From: Vibrio marinisediminis
Lineage (GTDB): Bacteria > Pseudomonadota > Gammaproteobacteria > Enterobacterales > Vibrionaceae
Reading direction: 5' to 3'
DNA: 64,000 bases
NCBI RefSeq assembly: GCF_014050145.1
Contig: NZ_JACFYF010000010.1
Coordinates: 1-64,000 of the forward strand
Shown: positions 36,903 to 47,146 of the stretch, piece after piece
How positions within the stretch are numbered: the first letter of the stretch is position 1
Layout of the letters: the number at the start of each line of letters is the position of its first letter
The notes under the pieces: model-generated
Seen by the model: the letters and a program-made list of their open reading frames with translations, nothing else
Database searches by the model: none
What the model was told of the DNA's origin: nothing
Made by a program: the position numbers and the translations under genes

Positions 36903-37124
36903 TTAGCCTAAACCTGTACCTTCCCAGCTCAACTGAATCAGCCCTTTCGCGACAAATCCAGCACAACCGAGAAACAGTACCAACCATACTATTCTACGAC
37001 CAAAAGTAGGAACATTGCCGGCGTGAAGTACATCTTTTATCGCCATACCAATCAGAAAAAAGACCGAGGCGAATAATAGATCGAGACCAATAGACTCAAG
37101 CATGTTCATGTAGTCGTAAAGCAT
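36903..37124 (-). CDS. DUF2788 membrane protein
   Basis: A 73-residue protein with two hydrophobic segments (about 13-32 and 45-65) separated by KDVLHAGNVPTFGRR. It fits the DUF2788 family of small two-pass inner-membrane proteins. ATG 37124 has AAAGGGA five bases upstream. It sits where E. coli has ybfE, but is a different family. It is likely in one transcript with fldA. No function is known. Confidence 0.82.
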   Translation of the reverse strand: MLYDYMNMLESIGLDLLFASVFFLIGMAIKDVLHAGNVPTFGRRIVWLVLFLGCAGFVAKGLIQLSWEGTGLG

Positions 37125-37208
37125 GATATCCCTTTATGCCAATTTACTTGCGCTGCACTATACCACTGTTAAAAGCCAAAGTTAATGTGGAAGCTTCTCA
37201 CTTTGTCG

Positions 37209-37973
37209 TTATGCAATAAATTTACGAATGGTTCGGAGCACTTCGTCAGGTTTTTCTGCGTGTAACCAGTGACCAGTATTGGCAATAATATGCGCTTTTG
37301 CTTGACTAAATTGAGCTTGGATCTGTGGTTGGTGCTCAGCAAGCAAATAGTCGGAATTCGCCCCTTTAACAAACAATGTTGGCGTATTGATGGTTTGAAT
37401 CGTTTCCCAGCCGAGAATGTCTTGATAATTGTCCAACAAGTTTTGTACGTTAAATCGCCACGCCAAATAGTCATCATGCTTGTATAACGATTTACTCAAA
37501 AACTGGCGCACACCTTCCAGTTCGATATGTTGCGCTAAAAGTTCAAGAGCTTCTTTACGACTGCTTGGCTTTGCCGCTTCGACGGCTTGTAAACCAGAAA
37601 AGACATTACTGTGTCGATTTTGAGTGTAATGCACAGGTGCCATATCCAATACAACGAGCTTTTCAACCATGTGTTCAAGCAATTCAGCCACTTTGATCGC
37701 GACTTTGCCACCCATTGAGTGACCAACCAGCGTAAAGCGTTCAATCTTAAGATGCAGTAATAATGCTTTCACATCTTCGGCTTGAGCTTGGTAGTTGTGC
37801 TGCGTTGAATGGAATGATTGTCCATGGTTACGAAGATCAACGCTAACAACTTGATGATCCTGCTTTAAATTGCGCGCAAGCAGACCAAGATTATCAAGAT
37901 TACCGAATAATCCGTGGATCAATACTATGGTGTGACCCTCACCTTCGAGTTTGTAGTTGAGCAGTTGTGACAT
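37209..37973 (-). CDS. ybfF: Alpha/beta-hydrolase, YbfF-type esterase
   Basis: A 254-residue cytoplasmic esterase with the nucleophile elbow GHSMGG (Ser86), an oxyanion loop in LIHGLFGNLDNLG, and a C-terminal His in NTGHWLHAEKP. The sequence and position next to seqA match E. coli YbfF, an acyl-CoA/short-chain esterase. It is divergent from seqA, with 93 bp between the start codons. Confidence 0.92.
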   Translation of the reverse strand: MSQLLNYKLEGEGHTIVLIHGLFGNLDNLGLLARNLKQDHQVVSVDLRNHGQSFHSTQHNYQAQAEDVKALLLHLKIERFTLVGHSMGGKVAIKVAELLEHMVEKLVVLDMAPVHYTQNRHSNVFSGLQAVEAAKPSSRKEALELLAQHIELEGVRQFLSKSLYKHDDYLAWRFNVQNLLDNYQDILGWETIQTINTPTLFVKGANSDYLLAEHQPQIQAQFSQAKAHIIANTGHWLHAEKPDEVLRTIRKFIA

Positions 37974-38066
37974 TTTATCTTATTCGTGACTGGTTTAACG
38001 TAGAGTCTAAGAGAAGATCTCGCTATAATCGCCACAGAGTTTAAACATAGAGATTGTGAAAAGCGA

Positions 38067-38606
38067 ATGAAAACAATTGAGGTTGATGAGGATCTATACC
38101 GTTACATCGCAGGTCAAACCCAACACATTGGTGAGAGTGCTTCAGATATTTTACGTCGTTTATTGAATGTCGATGGTAAAGTTTCTGCAGAAGCACCATT
38201 AGTCATGACCCCACCAAAAGGTATTGTGGTAAGTAAAGACGCTGTGAAAGACGTGCAGGTAGATTACGTAAAAGAAATGCGTTCTCTGTTAATCTCGGAT
38301 GAGTTTGCTGGTCTTAAGAAAGCGATTGATCGCTTTATGATGGTATTGTCAACTTTGCACCGTCTTGACCCAGAGGGCTTCTCTGAAGCGACTCAAGTTA
38401 AAGGTCGTAAGCGCGTATACTTTGCAGAAGACGAGCAAACATTGCTAGCGAGTGGTAACACAACTAAACCAAAAGCGATTCCAGCATCACCATTTTGGGT
38501 GATCACCAATAATAACACTAGTCGCAAAAGACAAATGGTTGAGCAACTGATGTCTCGCATGAGTTTCCCTGCGGATTTGATTGAGAAAGTGGCTAACTCA
38601 ATCTAA
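38067..38606 (+). CDS. seqA: Replication initiation regulator SeqA
   Basis: SeqA binds hemimethylated GATC sites, sequesters oriC and prevents re-initiation. The N-terminal oligomerisation segment MKTIEVDEDLYRYIAGQTQ and the C-terminal DNA-binding domain (about 110-179; ITNNNTSRKRQMVEQLMSRM) are clear. The 179-residue length matches E. coli. It is upstream of pgm, as in E. coli, but has its own terminator between. Confidence 0.97.
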   Translation: MKTIEVDEDLYRYIAGQTQHIGESASDILRRLLNVDGKVSAEAPLVMTPPKGIVVSKDAVKDVQVDYVKEMRSLLISDEFAGLKKAIDRFMMVLSTLHRLDPEGFSEATQVKGRKRVYFAEDEQTLLASGNTTKPKAIPASPFWVITNNNTSRKRQMVEQLMSRMSFPADLIEKVANSI

Positions 38607-38620
38607 TTCACAAAATTAAC

Positions 38621-38657
38621 AGCCTCATAATTCGCTAAGTTTTATGGGGCTTTTTTT
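38621..38657 (+). terminator. intrinsic terminator of seqA
   Basis: AGCCTCATAA and TTATGGGGCT pair with one G-U, followed by TTTTTTT. The loop is about 11 bases. Confidence 0.87.
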
Positions 38658-38707
38658 ATATACCCGAGCATCTCGAGGTTACTTGTTTATTTAGAAAGGA
38701 TGTCAAA

Positions 38708-40354
38708 ATGGCTATGCACCCACGAGCTGGACAAAAGGCTCAGCAGAAGGATCTGCACAATATCCCTGCGTTAGTCTCTAATTATTTTCTCCTGCAACCG
38801 GAACCGAGTAATCCAAGCCACAGAGTTGAGTTTGGTACATCAGGTCACCGTGGTACAGCAGATAAATCAAGCTTCAATGAGAACCATATTTTAGCTATCG
38901 CTCAAGCTATCGCTGAAGTGCGTGCTGAGCAGGGGACAACAGGTCCGCTATTTGTAGGTAAAGACACTCATGCTCTGTCAGAACCGGCATTTTCAAGTGT
39001 GGTTGAAGTGTTGATTGCCAATGATATCGAGGTGATTGTCCAGGAGAATAATGGCTATACGCCAACGCCTGGCGTCTCGCATGCTATTTTGACTTATAAC
39101 CTCGCTCATCATGATAAAGCTGATGGCATTGTGATCACGCCATCACATAACCCACCGCAAGACGGCGGCATCAAGTACAATCCAACTCATGGTGGACCTG
39201 CTGAAGACTCGCTAACCAAAGCGATTGAGAACCGTGCCAATGCACTGATTGCTGAGGAGCTACAGGGTGTTCAACGCATGCCTTTGGCTCAAGCGAAAGC
39301 ATCACCACTGTTCAAACAAATCGATTTGGTGAAGCCATACATTGATGATCTGGTCAATGTTATCGATATGCAGGCGATTCAAAAAGCGAATCTAAAATTG
39401 GGTGTCGATCCATTAGGTGGCAGTGGCATTGATTACTGGCGCCAAATTGCCAAGGCGTACAGCCTTGATCTTACGTTAGTCAGTGAAGCGATTGATCCGA
39501 CCTTCCAGTTTATGTCATTGGATAAAGATGGCGTAGTACGTATGGACTGTTCATCACCTTACGCAATGGCGGGCTTACTTGCGCTAAAAGATGATTATGA
39601 TCTCGCGTTTGGTAACGACCCTGATTATGATCGTCATGGTATTGTTACCGCGAAAGGTTTGATGAATCCAAACCATTTCCTAGCGGTATGTATTGATTAT
39701 CTTTACCGCCACCGTCAAGGTTGGGGTAGTGATGTTGCGGTAGGTAAAACGCTGGTTTCTAGTGCTTTAATTGACCGTGTTGTGGCTGATCTTGGACGTG
39801 AGTTGTGTGAAGTCCCAGTTGGCTTTAAGTGGTTTGTTGACGGCCTTTATAGCGGTAAGTTTGGCTTTGGTGGCGAAGAGAGTGCGGGTGCCTCATTCCT
39901 TCGTAAAGATGGCACACCATGGGCGACAGACAAAGACGGCATTATTCTGTGTCTTCTCGCAGCTGAGATCACGGCGGTTACAGGCAAGAACCCTCAGCAG
40001 TACTACGAAGAACTGGCAGCCAAGCATGGTGAGTCGCAATACAACCGTATTCAAGCGGTCGCCAATGGTCCTCAAAAAGAGGTGCTGAAGAAGCTTAGCC
40101 CTGAGATGGTTGCTGCTGAAACGCTTGCGGGCGACACCATCACTGCTCGTTTGACTCATGCGCCTGGTAACGGTGCGGCAATCGGTGGTCTTAAAGTAAC
40201 AACGGAAAACGGTTGGTTTGCTGCGCGTCCTTCTGGCACCGAAGATATCTACAAGATCTACTGTGAAAGCTTTAAAGGTGAAGCACACCTAAAGCAAATA
40301 GAAGCTGAAGCGCAAGAGATCGTTAATCAAGTATTTAAAGACGCCGGGCTGTAA
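38708..40354 (+). CDS. pgm: Phosphoglucomutase
   Basis: Pgm interconverts glucose-1-P and glucose-6-P. The 548-residue protein of the alpha-D-phosphohexomutase family has phospho-Ser146 in TPSHNPP, the metal-binding loop in DPDYDRHG, the sugar-specificity loop GGEESAGAS, and the phosphate-binding [12 protein letters not shown]. The length and serine position equal E. coli Pgm. AGGA precedes the ATG. Confidence 0.98.
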   Translation: MAMHPRAGQKAQQKDLHNIPALVSNYFLLQPEPSNPSHRVEFGTSGHRGTADKSSFNENHILAIAQAIAEVRAEQGTTGPLFVGKDTHALSEPAFSSVVEVLIANDIEVIVQENNGYTPTPGVSHAILTYNLAHHDKADGIVITPSHNPPQDGGIKYNPTHGGPAEDSLTKAIENRANALIAEELQGVQRMPLAQAKASPLFKQIDLVKPYIDDLVNVIDMQAIQKANLKLGVDPLGGSGIDYWRQIAKAYSLDLTLVSEAIDPTFQFMSLDKDGVVRMDCSSPYAMAGLLALKDDYDLAFGNDPDYDRHGIVTAKGLMNPNHFLAVCIDYLYRHRQGWGSDVAVGKTLVSSALIDRVVADLGRELCEVPVGFKWFVDGLYSGKFGFGGEESAGASFLRKDGTPWATDKDGIILCLLAAEITAVTGKNPQQYYEELAAKHGESQYNRIQAVANGPQKEVLKKLSPEMVAAETLAGDTITARLTHAPGNGAAIGGLKVTTENGWFAARPSGTEDIYKIYCESFKGEAHLKQIEAEAQEIVNQVFKDAGL

Positions 40355-40384
40355 ACTGCTGAGCGTAATTCAATGTTTGAACAT

Positions 40385-40411
40385 AAAGGCAACCAAGAGG
40401 TTGCCTTTATT
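40385..40411. terminator. terminator between pgm and the DUF1853 gene
   Basis: AAAGGCAACC, loop AAGA, GGTTGCCTTT then ATTTATTT. It overlaps the end of the convergent DUF1853 gene. Confidence 0.85.
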
Positions 40412-41159
40412 TATTTGGCCAGCAGTCAGGTACCACAAACCAGAACTGCCCATCCGCTGTTTGTCCATGAATGAATCTATCTCTGTTTGGTTTGATTTGC
40501 TTAGCGTGGTCATCTTTGCCGGTAGCCCAGCGAACTTTTGGTAGCTCATACAACGCTTGCGGGATCTGATCCGCTTGAGAGTAATAACACCAATAACCAT
40601 TCATTTGACTGGAATTTAGTTTATGACCTAAGCAGTGATTGGGCGGTTGTTCGTCATGGAATGGATTGATGTAAAGCCGCCCTTGCATCAATAGATGATG
40701 GGCATCGACGTTTAACTCTGGGTACTGTTGTCGGAAAACGTCACTGTTGGACATCGCCAGTTGATGGCTAAGCATTCGATGCAATTTCTTGTCGAGTTGA
40801 TCATGTGCGTTGGGACCATACCAAACACCTTGATGCAGCAAATAGAATTTGACTGCCACTTCCCAATGTTCGATATGTTGATTGAGTTGATTCGCTATAA
40901 TCAAGTCTATCGCACCCAACGTTTTTCCCTGCTCAGACAACTGAACCTCTTCAAGCAGCACCTTGTAGTGAGGGCTCGATTCAAATGCTTGTGTGCAAAG
41001 ATGCTGATAGACAAAGCCTAGCCTTGAGTTGCCTTGATAAATGGCGTCACTATTGAGTGGCAATGGTGACAGAGAGCGTAAATCACAGAAAACCTCATCG
41101 TGCTCAATAAGGTTCGGGCTGGTGGTAATCCAGTTATAAAAGTCAGTTAGAGCACTCAT
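40407..41159 (-). CDS. DUF1853 family protein
   Basis: A 250-residue soluble protein with RLGFVYQHLCTQAFE, IDLIIANQLNQHIEHWEVAVKFYL and WYGPNAHDQLDKKLHRMLSHQL. These match the DUF1853 family, whose D...E.K pattern resembles a restriction-endonuclease-like nuclease fold; that is an inference and no activity is established. It is divergent from ybgI. Confidence 0.85.
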   Translation of the reverse strand: MSALTDFYNWITTSPNLIEHDEVFCDLRSLSPLPLNSDAIYQGNSRLGFVYQHLCTQAFESSPHYKVLLEEVQLSEQGKTLGAIDLIIANQLNQHIEHWEVAVKFYLLHQGVWYGPNAHDQLDKKLHRMLSHQLAMSNSDVFRQQYPELNVDAHHLLMQGRLYINPFHDEQPPNHCLGHKLNSSQMNGYWCYYSQADQIPQALYELPKVRWATGKDDHAKQIKPNRDRFIHGQTADGQFWFVVPDCWPNK

Positions 41160-41249
41160 GTTAGCTCACTATCAAAAGGTAGGGTTTGTTTCGACATTCC
41201 ATAGTGAAGTTGTTATAACTTCGCTTAAGTCAGGATACTGGAAAGTAAG

Positions 41250-42008
41250 ATGAATAATCTACAACTAGAAAAATTACTTAACGAAAAACTCTCAGCGCAA
41301 CTGATCAAAGATTACAGCCCAAACGGTCTGCAAGTTGAAGGTTGTGTGGAAATCAATAAGATCGTCACAGGTGTCACGGCATCACAAGCTTTGATTGATA
41401 AAGCGGTGGAGTTAGGTGCCGATGCGCTATTGGTACATCACGGTTATTTTTGGAAAGGTGAGCCTGAGCCGATTCGCGGTATGAAGGGTAAGCGAATCCG
41501 CACTCTGATTAAAAACGATATCAATTTGTTGGGTTATCATTTACCGCTTGATATTCATCCTGAGCTTGGTAATAACGCTGAGCTTGCGCGTCTACTGGAA
41601 ATTGAGGTTGAAGGTGGTCTAGAAGGGCATCCTCAATCGGTAGCCATGTACGGGCGCCTAAAACAGCCACTAACGGGCGAACAACTCTCGCAACGTATTA
41701 CCCAAGTATTATCACGAACTCCGCTGCACATCGCGCCAGAGAACGCAGAAAAGCTTATTGAGACAATAGGTTGGTGTACTGGTGGCGGACAAGATTATAT
41801 AGAACTTGCGGCTCAACATGGTCTTGATGCGTTTATTTCCGGTGAGATCTCTGAGCGCACAACTTACACGGCGCGTGAACAAGATATCCATTATTTCTCT
41901 GCAGGACATCACGCGACAGAACGCTATGGCATTAAGGCGTTGGGCGAGTGGTTAGCAAGCGAACATGGGTTTGATGTCACTTTTGTTGATATCGATAATC
42001 CAGTGTAG
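41250..42008 (+). CDS. ybgI: Nif3-like dinuclear metal protein (YbgI)
   Basis: A 252-residue Nif3/GTP-cyclohydrolase-I-type-2 family protein. The metal ligands are in LLVHHGYFW (about residues 61-69), LPLDIHPELGNN and the C-terminal SAGHHATERYG. E. coli YbgI is a toroidal hexamer with a di-metal centre; its substrate is not settled. GGAAAG lies before the ATG. It is next to the gltA-sdh block. Confidence 0.92.
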   Translation: MNNLQLEKLLNEKLSAQLIKDYSPNGLQVEGCVEINKIVTGVTASQALIDKAVELGADALLVHHGYFWKGEPEPIRGMKGKRIRTLIKNDINLLGYHLPLDIHPELGNNAELARLLEIEVEGGLEGHPQSVAMYGRLKQPLTGEQLSQRITQVLSRTPLHIAPENAEKLIETIGWCTGGGQDYIELAAQHGLDAFISGEISERTTYTAREQDIHYFSAGHHATERYGIKALGEWLASEHGFDVTFVDIDNPV

Positions 42009-42068
42009 CCACTCAATATCGCCACTTCGAAATGACAATAGCGGCTAAAATACGCGTGCAGTAAAAAA

Positions 42069-42099
42069 CAAAAAGGTTGACCATTGGTCAACCTTTTTT
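42069..42099. terminator. bidirectional terminator between ybgI and gltA
   Basis: AAAAGGTTGACC, loop ATT, GGTCAACCTTTTTT with an A-run on the other flank. Confidence 0.92.
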
Positions 42100-42133
42100 C
42101 ATGTTAATCAGCTAGCTGATTCATTATGCTTGC

Positions 42134-43423
42134 TTATTCACGTTCATGTAGCGGACGGAACTCACGTTGAACTTCACCTGTGTAAAGCTGACGTGGACGA
42201 CCGATACGGTTTTCAGGATCACTGTGCATTTCATTCCAGTGCGCAATCCAACCGATAGTACGGGACATGGCAAAAATTACCGTGAACATTGATACCGGAA
42301 TACCGATCGCTTTCAGAATGATGCCTGAATAGAAGTCCACATTTGGGTAAAGCTTCTTCGAAACAAAGTATTCGTCAGACAGAGCAATGCGCTCAAGTTC
42401 CATTGCAACATCAAGTAGTGGGTCTTGAATGTTTAGCTCAGTAAGCACTTCATGACACGCTTCACGCATTACGGTTGCACGTGGATCGTAGTTTTTGTAA
42501 ACACGGTGACCAAAGCCCATTAGACGGAACGGGTCATCTTTGTCTTTTGCACGATCGACAAATTCTGGAATGTTATCAACGCTACCAATTTCTTCTAGCA
42601 TCTTCAAACAAGCTTCGTTTGCACCACCGTGTGCTGGTCCCCATAGAGACGCGATACCTGCGGCGATACAAGCGAATGGGTTTGCACCAGAAGAACCGGC
42701 TAGACGTACTGTTGAGGTTGACGCATTTTGCTCATGGTCTGCGTGTAGTGTGAAGATTTTATCCATCGCACGGGCAACAACTGGGTTTACGTCATACTCC
42801 TCACATGGGTTTGCGAACATCATGTGTAGGAAGTTTTCTGCGTAGTTCAAGTCATTACGTGGGTAGATGAACGGCTGACCAATTGAGTACTTGTAACACA
42901 TGGCAGCCAATGTTGGCATCTTCGAGATGAGACGATACGCCGCAATTTCACGGTGTACGTCATTATTGATATCAAGTGAATCGTGATAAAACGCAGCAAG
43001 TGCACCGACTACACCACACATAACAGCCATAGGGTGCGCGTCACGGCGGAAACCATGGAAGAAGCTAGCAATTTGCTCATGCACCATAGTGTGTCGTGTT
43101 ACTGTCGTTTTGAATTGCTCGTATTGCTCACGGGTTGGGGCTTCACCGTAAAGAAGAATGTAACAGACTTCTAAATAATCAGCGTTGTTCGCTAATTGAT
43201 CGATAGGAAAACCACGGTGCAATAGCACGCCTTTGCCACCATCGATGTAAGTGATTTGAGATTCACAAGATGCAGTGGCAAGAAAACCTGGGTCAAATGT
43301 AAAGTAGCCATTAGCTCCAAGTTTGCGAACATCGATTACTTGAGGACCAATAGTCCCATCCATAATCGGCAGCTCGACTGGCGCTTCACCTTCAATATGA
43401 AGGGTCGCTTTCTTATCCGCCAT
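42134..43423 (-). CDS. gltA: Citrate synthase (type II)
   Basis: GltA condenses oxaloacetate and acetyl-CoA to citrate. The 429-residue protein has the catalytic motifs [24 protein letters not shown] and the Asp in NVDFYSGI. The N-terminal small beta domain ([19 protein letters not shown]) marks the hexameric, NADH-inhibited Gram-negative type. GGAG precedes the ATG. It is divergent from sdhCDAB. Confidence 0.98.
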   Translation of the reverse strand: MADKKATLHIEGEAPVELPIMDGTIGPQVIDVRKLGANGYFTFDPGFLATASCESQITYIDGGKGVLLHRGFPIDQLANNADYLEVCYILLYGEAPTREQYEQFKTTVTRHTMVHEQIASFFHGFRRDAHPMAVMCGVVGALAAFYHDSLDINNDVHREIAAYRLISKMPTLAAMCYKYSIGQPFIYPRNDLNYAENFLHMMFANPCEEYDVNPVVARAMDKIFTLHADHEQNASTSTVRLAGSSGANPFACIAAGIASLWGPAHGGANEACLKMLEEIGSVDNIPEFVDRAKDKDDPFRLMGFGHRVYKNYDPRATVMREACHEVLTELNIQDPLLDVAMELERIALSDEYFVSKKLYPNVDFYSGIILKAIGIPVSMFTVIFAMSRTIGWIAHWNEMHSDPENRIGRPRQLYTGEVQREFRPLHERE

Positions 43424-43819
43424 AACAATCTCCTTTGTTTATTATTTAATCCATCCAGGATGTTTGTGTGCCATTTTTGTACGTCTGTTCGTTACTAAAG
43501 TCAATAAATCTCCTCTGATGTGTGCTCTTGTTATTATTTTTTACGCACATTAAGTTAAAAATCTGTTCTGTGTAGCAAAAATTGTTACGCTAATTGTATT
43601 AGAATGTTGCCAACCGTATATTGGTGACGTGAAATTTGGGAGAAACCTAATAAATTCAAGGATTGAAAGAATTATAAATCAAACTTCCAAGACTTGTTGT
43701 TAACAATTTATTTACAATTAACTGGGTGGTATGAGGGGTTGTTTGTTAATTTTTTGTTATTGTTTTAAAGGGTTCAGCTACCAATTTCGTCAATAACTAT
43801 AAATGCTCTAGTGAGCTGA
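43424..43819. promoter_or_regulatory. gltA-sdhC divergent control region
   Basis: This 396 bp AT-rich gap holds no gene. GTTAA/TGTTA repeats resembling ArcA sites occur at about 43697-43722 and 43743-43760. ArcA repression of sdh and gltA is established in E. coli; here it is inferred. I could not pick a confident promoter or CRP site. Confidence 0.45.
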
Positions 43820-44212
43820 GTGAGCAAGCCCGTGAAAGAAAGAAAGTCAAGACCTGTAAACCTAGACTTGCAAACCATAAACTTTCCGATCACTGCTATC
43901 GCATCTATTCTCCATCGTGTGTCAGGTGTGATCACATTTGTAGCAGTCGGTATCCTGTTGTGGTTGCTGTCTTTATCTCTATCATCTCCTGTAGGTTATA
44001 TGAAAGCTGTTGATATTGTCGACGGCTGGTTTGTTACGTTTATCCTATGGGGAATACTTACCGCTTTGGCCTATCACATCGTTGGCGGTGTACGCCATCT
44101 ATTGATGGACTTAGGTCATTTTGAAGAACTTGATACTGGCGCGATGAGCGCGAAAGTGTCGTTTGGCATAACAGCAGTGTTGTCTCTGTTGGCGGGGGTA
44201 TTAGTATGGTAA
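43820..44212 (+). CDS. sdhC: Succinate dehydrogenase cytochrome b556 subunit
   Basis: SdhC is one of the two membrane anchors of complex II and helps bind heme b and ubiquinone. The 130-residue protein has three membrane helices and SRPVNLDLQTINFPITAIAS followed by ILHRVSGVITFVAVG, nearly identical to E. coli. The heme-ligand His lies in LAYHIVGGVRHL. The start is GTG at 43820; GTG at 43832 is also possible. It is first in sdhCDAB-sucABCD and overlaps sdhD by 7 bases. Confidence 0.96.
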   Translation: MSKPVKERKSRPVNLDLQTINFPITAIASILHRVSGVITFVAVGILLWLLSLSLSSPVGYMKAVDIVDGWFVTFILWGILTALAYHIVGGVRHLLMDLGHFEELDTGAMSAKVSFGITAVLSLLAGVLVW

Positions 44213-44550
44213 ACAATGTTTCATCATTCGGTCGTAATGGTGTGCACGATTTCCTTCTAATTCGTGCGACTGCAATCATTATGACGCTATATACGATTTA
44301 TCTCGTGAGCTTCTGTGCTTTTAGCGATATTTCGTACGCATCTTGGACCCAGTTTTTTGCTGGCAACTTTACTAAAGCATTCACCATGATTGCTCTTACT
44401 TGTGTGTTGATTCACGCTTGGATTGGCATGTGGCAAGTTCTGACTGATTACATCAAATGCGCAAAATTACGCGGCGGGCTACAAGTCGGTGTTGTGGCAT
44501 TGTTGCTTGGTTATTTCTTCTCTGGTCTGTTTATTCTGTGGGGTGCGTAA
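44206..44550 (+). CDS. sdhD: Succinate dehydrogenase membrane anchor SdhD
   Basis: The second membrane anchor of complex II, 114 residues with three hydrophobic helices. NGVHDFLLIRATAIIMTLYT and ALTCVLIHAWIGMWQVLTDY (with the heme and quinone-site His and Asp-Tyr) match E. coli SdhD. It overlaps the end of sdhC by 7 bases and abuts sdhA directly. Confidence 0.96.
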   Translation: MVNNVSSFGRNGVHDFLLIRATAIIMTLYTIYLVSFCAFSDISYASWTQFFAGNFTKAFTMIALTCVLIHAWIGMWQVLTDYIKCAKLRGGLQVGVVALLLGYFFSGLFILWGA

Positions 44551-46317
44551 GTGTCTATTCCAGTTCGTGAATTCGATGCCGTGGTTATCGGCGCAGGTGG
44601 TGCGGGTATGCGTGCCGCTCTACAAATTTCAGAGCAAGGTTTAACCTGTGCTCTACTATCAAAAGTTTTCCCAACTCGTTCACACACTGTGTCTGCTCAA
44701 GGCGGAATCACGGTTGCGCTAGGTAATGCGCACGAAGATCATTGGGAACAGCATATGTACGATACCGTCAAAGGCTCTGATTACATCGGCGACCAAGACG
44801 CGATCGAGTACATGTGTAAAAACGGTCCAGAATCCGTGATCGAACTTGAAAAAATGGGCTTGCCGTTTTCTCGTTTCGATAACGGTACGATTTATCAACG
44901 TCCGTTTGGTGGTCAGTCGAAAAACTTTGGTGGCGAGCAAGCTGCTCGTACCGCAGCAGCGGCGGACCGCACAGGGCATGCTCTTTTGCATACCTTGTAT
45001 CAACAAAATATCAAACACAAAACCACCGTATTTTCTGAGTGGTATGCGCTTGATTTGGTGAAGAACGAAGATGGCGCAATTCTAGGTTGTACCGCACTTT
45101 GCATGGAAACTGGTGAAGTGTGCTATTTCAAATCTAAAGCGACAATTCTTGCGACTGGCGGTGCAGGCCGTATTTACGCTTCGACTACCAATGCGCATAT
45201 CAATACTGGCGATGGTGTTGGCATGGCAATTCGTGCTGGCGTGCCAATGCAAGATATCGAAATGTGGCAGTTCCACCCAACAGGTATCGCTGGTGCGGGC
45301 GTGTTGGTAACGGAAGGCTGTCGTGGTGAAGGTGGTTACCTGCTTAATAAAGACGGTGAGCGCTTTATGGAACGTTACGCGCCGAATGCCAAAGATTTGG
45401 CCGGTCGTGATGTTGTTGCTCGTTCGATGATGATTGAAATACGTGAAGGTCGTGGCTGTGATGGTCCTTGGGGTCCACACATTAAGCTAAAACTCGATCA
45501 CTTAGGTAAAGAGACATTGGAATCACGTCTCCCAGGTGTTTGTGAGCTATCACGTACCTTTGCTCACGTCGATCCAGTGAAAGAACCTATTCCTGTGATT
45601 CCTACTTGTCACTACATGATGGGTGGTGTGCCAACACAAGTCTCTGGTCAAGCGATTAAGCAAGATGAAGCAGGCAATGATGTTGAAATTCAAGGTTTGT
45701 TTGCGTGTGGTGAGATTGCTTCGGTATCGGTGCATGGTGCTAACCGTTTAGGTGGTAACTCACTGCTTGACCTTGTAGTGTTCGGTCGTGCAACGGGTCT
45801 ACACCTTGGCGAAGTTCTTGATAAGCAAGCTGAGGCAAAACCAGCAACGGATGCAGATATTGAACGTTCACTTGAGCGTTACAATCGTTGGGAAAACAGT
45901 ACTGACGGTGAAGACCCTGCGCAGATTCGTAAAGATCTCCAGCAATGTATGCAGAACAACTTCTCGGTATTCCGTGAAGGTGATGCGATGGCCAAAGGCC
46001 TTGAAGAGCTGAAAGTGATCCGCGAGCGTTTGAAGAATGCCCATCTTGCCGATAAGTCAACCGAGTTCAATACTCAGCGAATTGAGTGCCTTGAGTTAGA
46101 GAACTTGATGGAAACGGCTTACGCAACGGCAGTGGCAGCGAACTTCCGTACTGAAAGTCGTGGTGCGCATGCTCGCTTTGACTTCCCAGATAGGGATGAT
46201 GAGCAGTGGCTATGTCACTCCATTTACAACCCAGAGACTGAAGCAATGTCTAAGCGTGGTGTAAATATGGAACCTATATACCGTGAAGCTTTCCCGCCGA
46301 AAGCTCGTACATACTAA
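44551..46317 (+). CDS. sdhA: Succinate dehydrogenase flavoprotein subunit
   Basis: SdhA carries covalent FAD and oxidises succinate to fumarate. The 588-residue protein has the FAD-binding [12 protein letters not shown] at the N-terminus, the flavinylated His in [32 protein letters not shown], the catalytic Arg region, and [22 protein letters not shown] is the start codon, immediately after sdhD. Confidence 0.98.
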   Translation: MSIPVREFDAVVIGAGGAGMRAALQISEQGLTCALLSKVFPTRSHTVSAQGGITVALGNAHEDHWEQHMYDTVKGSDYIGDQDAIEYMCKNGPESVIELEKMGLPFSRFDNGTIYQRPFGGQSKNFGGEQAARTAAAADRTGHALLHTLYQQNIKHKTTVFSEWYALDLVKNEDGAILGCTALCMETGEVCYFKSKATILATGGAGRIYASTTNAHINTGDGVGMAIRAGVPMQDIEMWQFHPTGIAGAGVLVTEGCRGEGGYLLNKDGERFMERYAPNAKDLAGRDVVARSMMIEIREGRGCDGPWGPHIKLKLDHLGKETLESRLPGVCELSRTFAHVDPVKEPIPVIPTCHYMMGGVPTQVSGQAIKQDEAGNDVEIQGLFACGEIASVSVHGANRLGGNSLLDLVVFGRATGLHLGEVLDKQAEAKPATDADIERSLERYNRWENSTDGEDPAQIRKDLQQCMQNNFSVFREGDAMAKGLEELKVIRERLKNAHLADKSTEFNTQRIECLELENLMETAYATAVAANFRTESRGAHARFDFPDRDDEQWLCHSIYNPETEAMSKRGVNMEPIYREAFPPKARTY

Positions 46318-46330
46318 GGGAGGATTGACG

Positions 46331-47041
46331 ATGAAATTGAACTTCTCTTTGTATCGCTACAACCCGGATGTTGATAATAAGCCATACATGAAAGACTACA
46401 CTCTTGAGGTAGAAGAAGGCTCAGACATGATGCTTTTGGATGCGCTTATTCTACTGAAAGAACAAGACCCAACTCTTTCGTTCCGCCGTTCATGCCGTGA
46501 AGGTGTTTGTGGCTCTGATGGTCTGAATATGAACGGCAAAAACGGTTTGGCTTGTATTACACCTTTGTCTGCACTTGAGGGTGATAAGTTAGTGATTCGT
46601 CCGCTACCAGGCTTACCGGTTGTACGCGATCTGATTGTCGATATGACTCAGTTTTATGATAACTACGCCAAAGTGAAACCATTCTTGATGGCTGACGATG
46701 CTACGCCACCATCGCGTGAAAACTTGCAGTCGCCAGACGATCGTGCCCATTTAGATGGGTTGTATGAATGCATTATGTGCGCATGTTGTACAACATCTTG
46801 TCCATCGTTCTGGTGGAATCCAGATAAATTTATCGGTCCTGCTGGTCTATTAGCAGCCTATCGCTGGCTAATTGATAGCCGAGATACGGCAACTGATGAA
46901 CGTTTGTCCGATCTCGATGACGCATTTAGTGTTTTTCGTTGCCATGGCATCATGAATTGTGTAAGTGTTTGTCCTAAGGGGTTAAATCCTACTAAGGCGA
47001 TCGGTCATATTAAATCGATGTTGGTGAATCGCTCGGTTTAG
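46331..47041 (+). CDS. sdhB: Succinate dehydrogenase iron-sulfur subunit
   Basis: SdhB passes electrons from FAD to quinone through three clusters. The 236-residue protein shows CREGVCGSDGLNMNGKNGLAC for the [2Fe-2S] cluster, CIMCACCTTSCP for the [4Fe-4S], and CHGIMNCVSVCPKGLNP for the [3Fe-4S]. The frame extends upstream, but ATG 46331 has GGGAGG seven bases before it. Confidence 0.98.
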   Translation: MKLNFSLYRYNPDVDNKPYMKDYTLEVEEGSDMMLLDALILLKEQDPTLSFRRSCREGVCGSDGLNMNGKNGLACITPLSALEGDKLVIRPLPGLPVVRDLIVDMTQFYDNYAKVKPFLMADDATPPSRENLQSPDDRAHLDGLYECIMCACCTTSCPSFWWNPDKFIGPAGLLAAYRWLIDSRDTATDERLSDLDDAFSVFRCHGIMNCVSVCPKGLNPTKAIGHIKSMLVNRSV

Positions 47042-47146
47042 TGAATTAACAAAATTACCGCTATTCACGTTAGTGGGTAGCGGTTTAGTCAATGAAAGCG
47101 CGGCATAGACTGCGCTAAACGTGAAAACTACTGGTTAAGGGAAAAT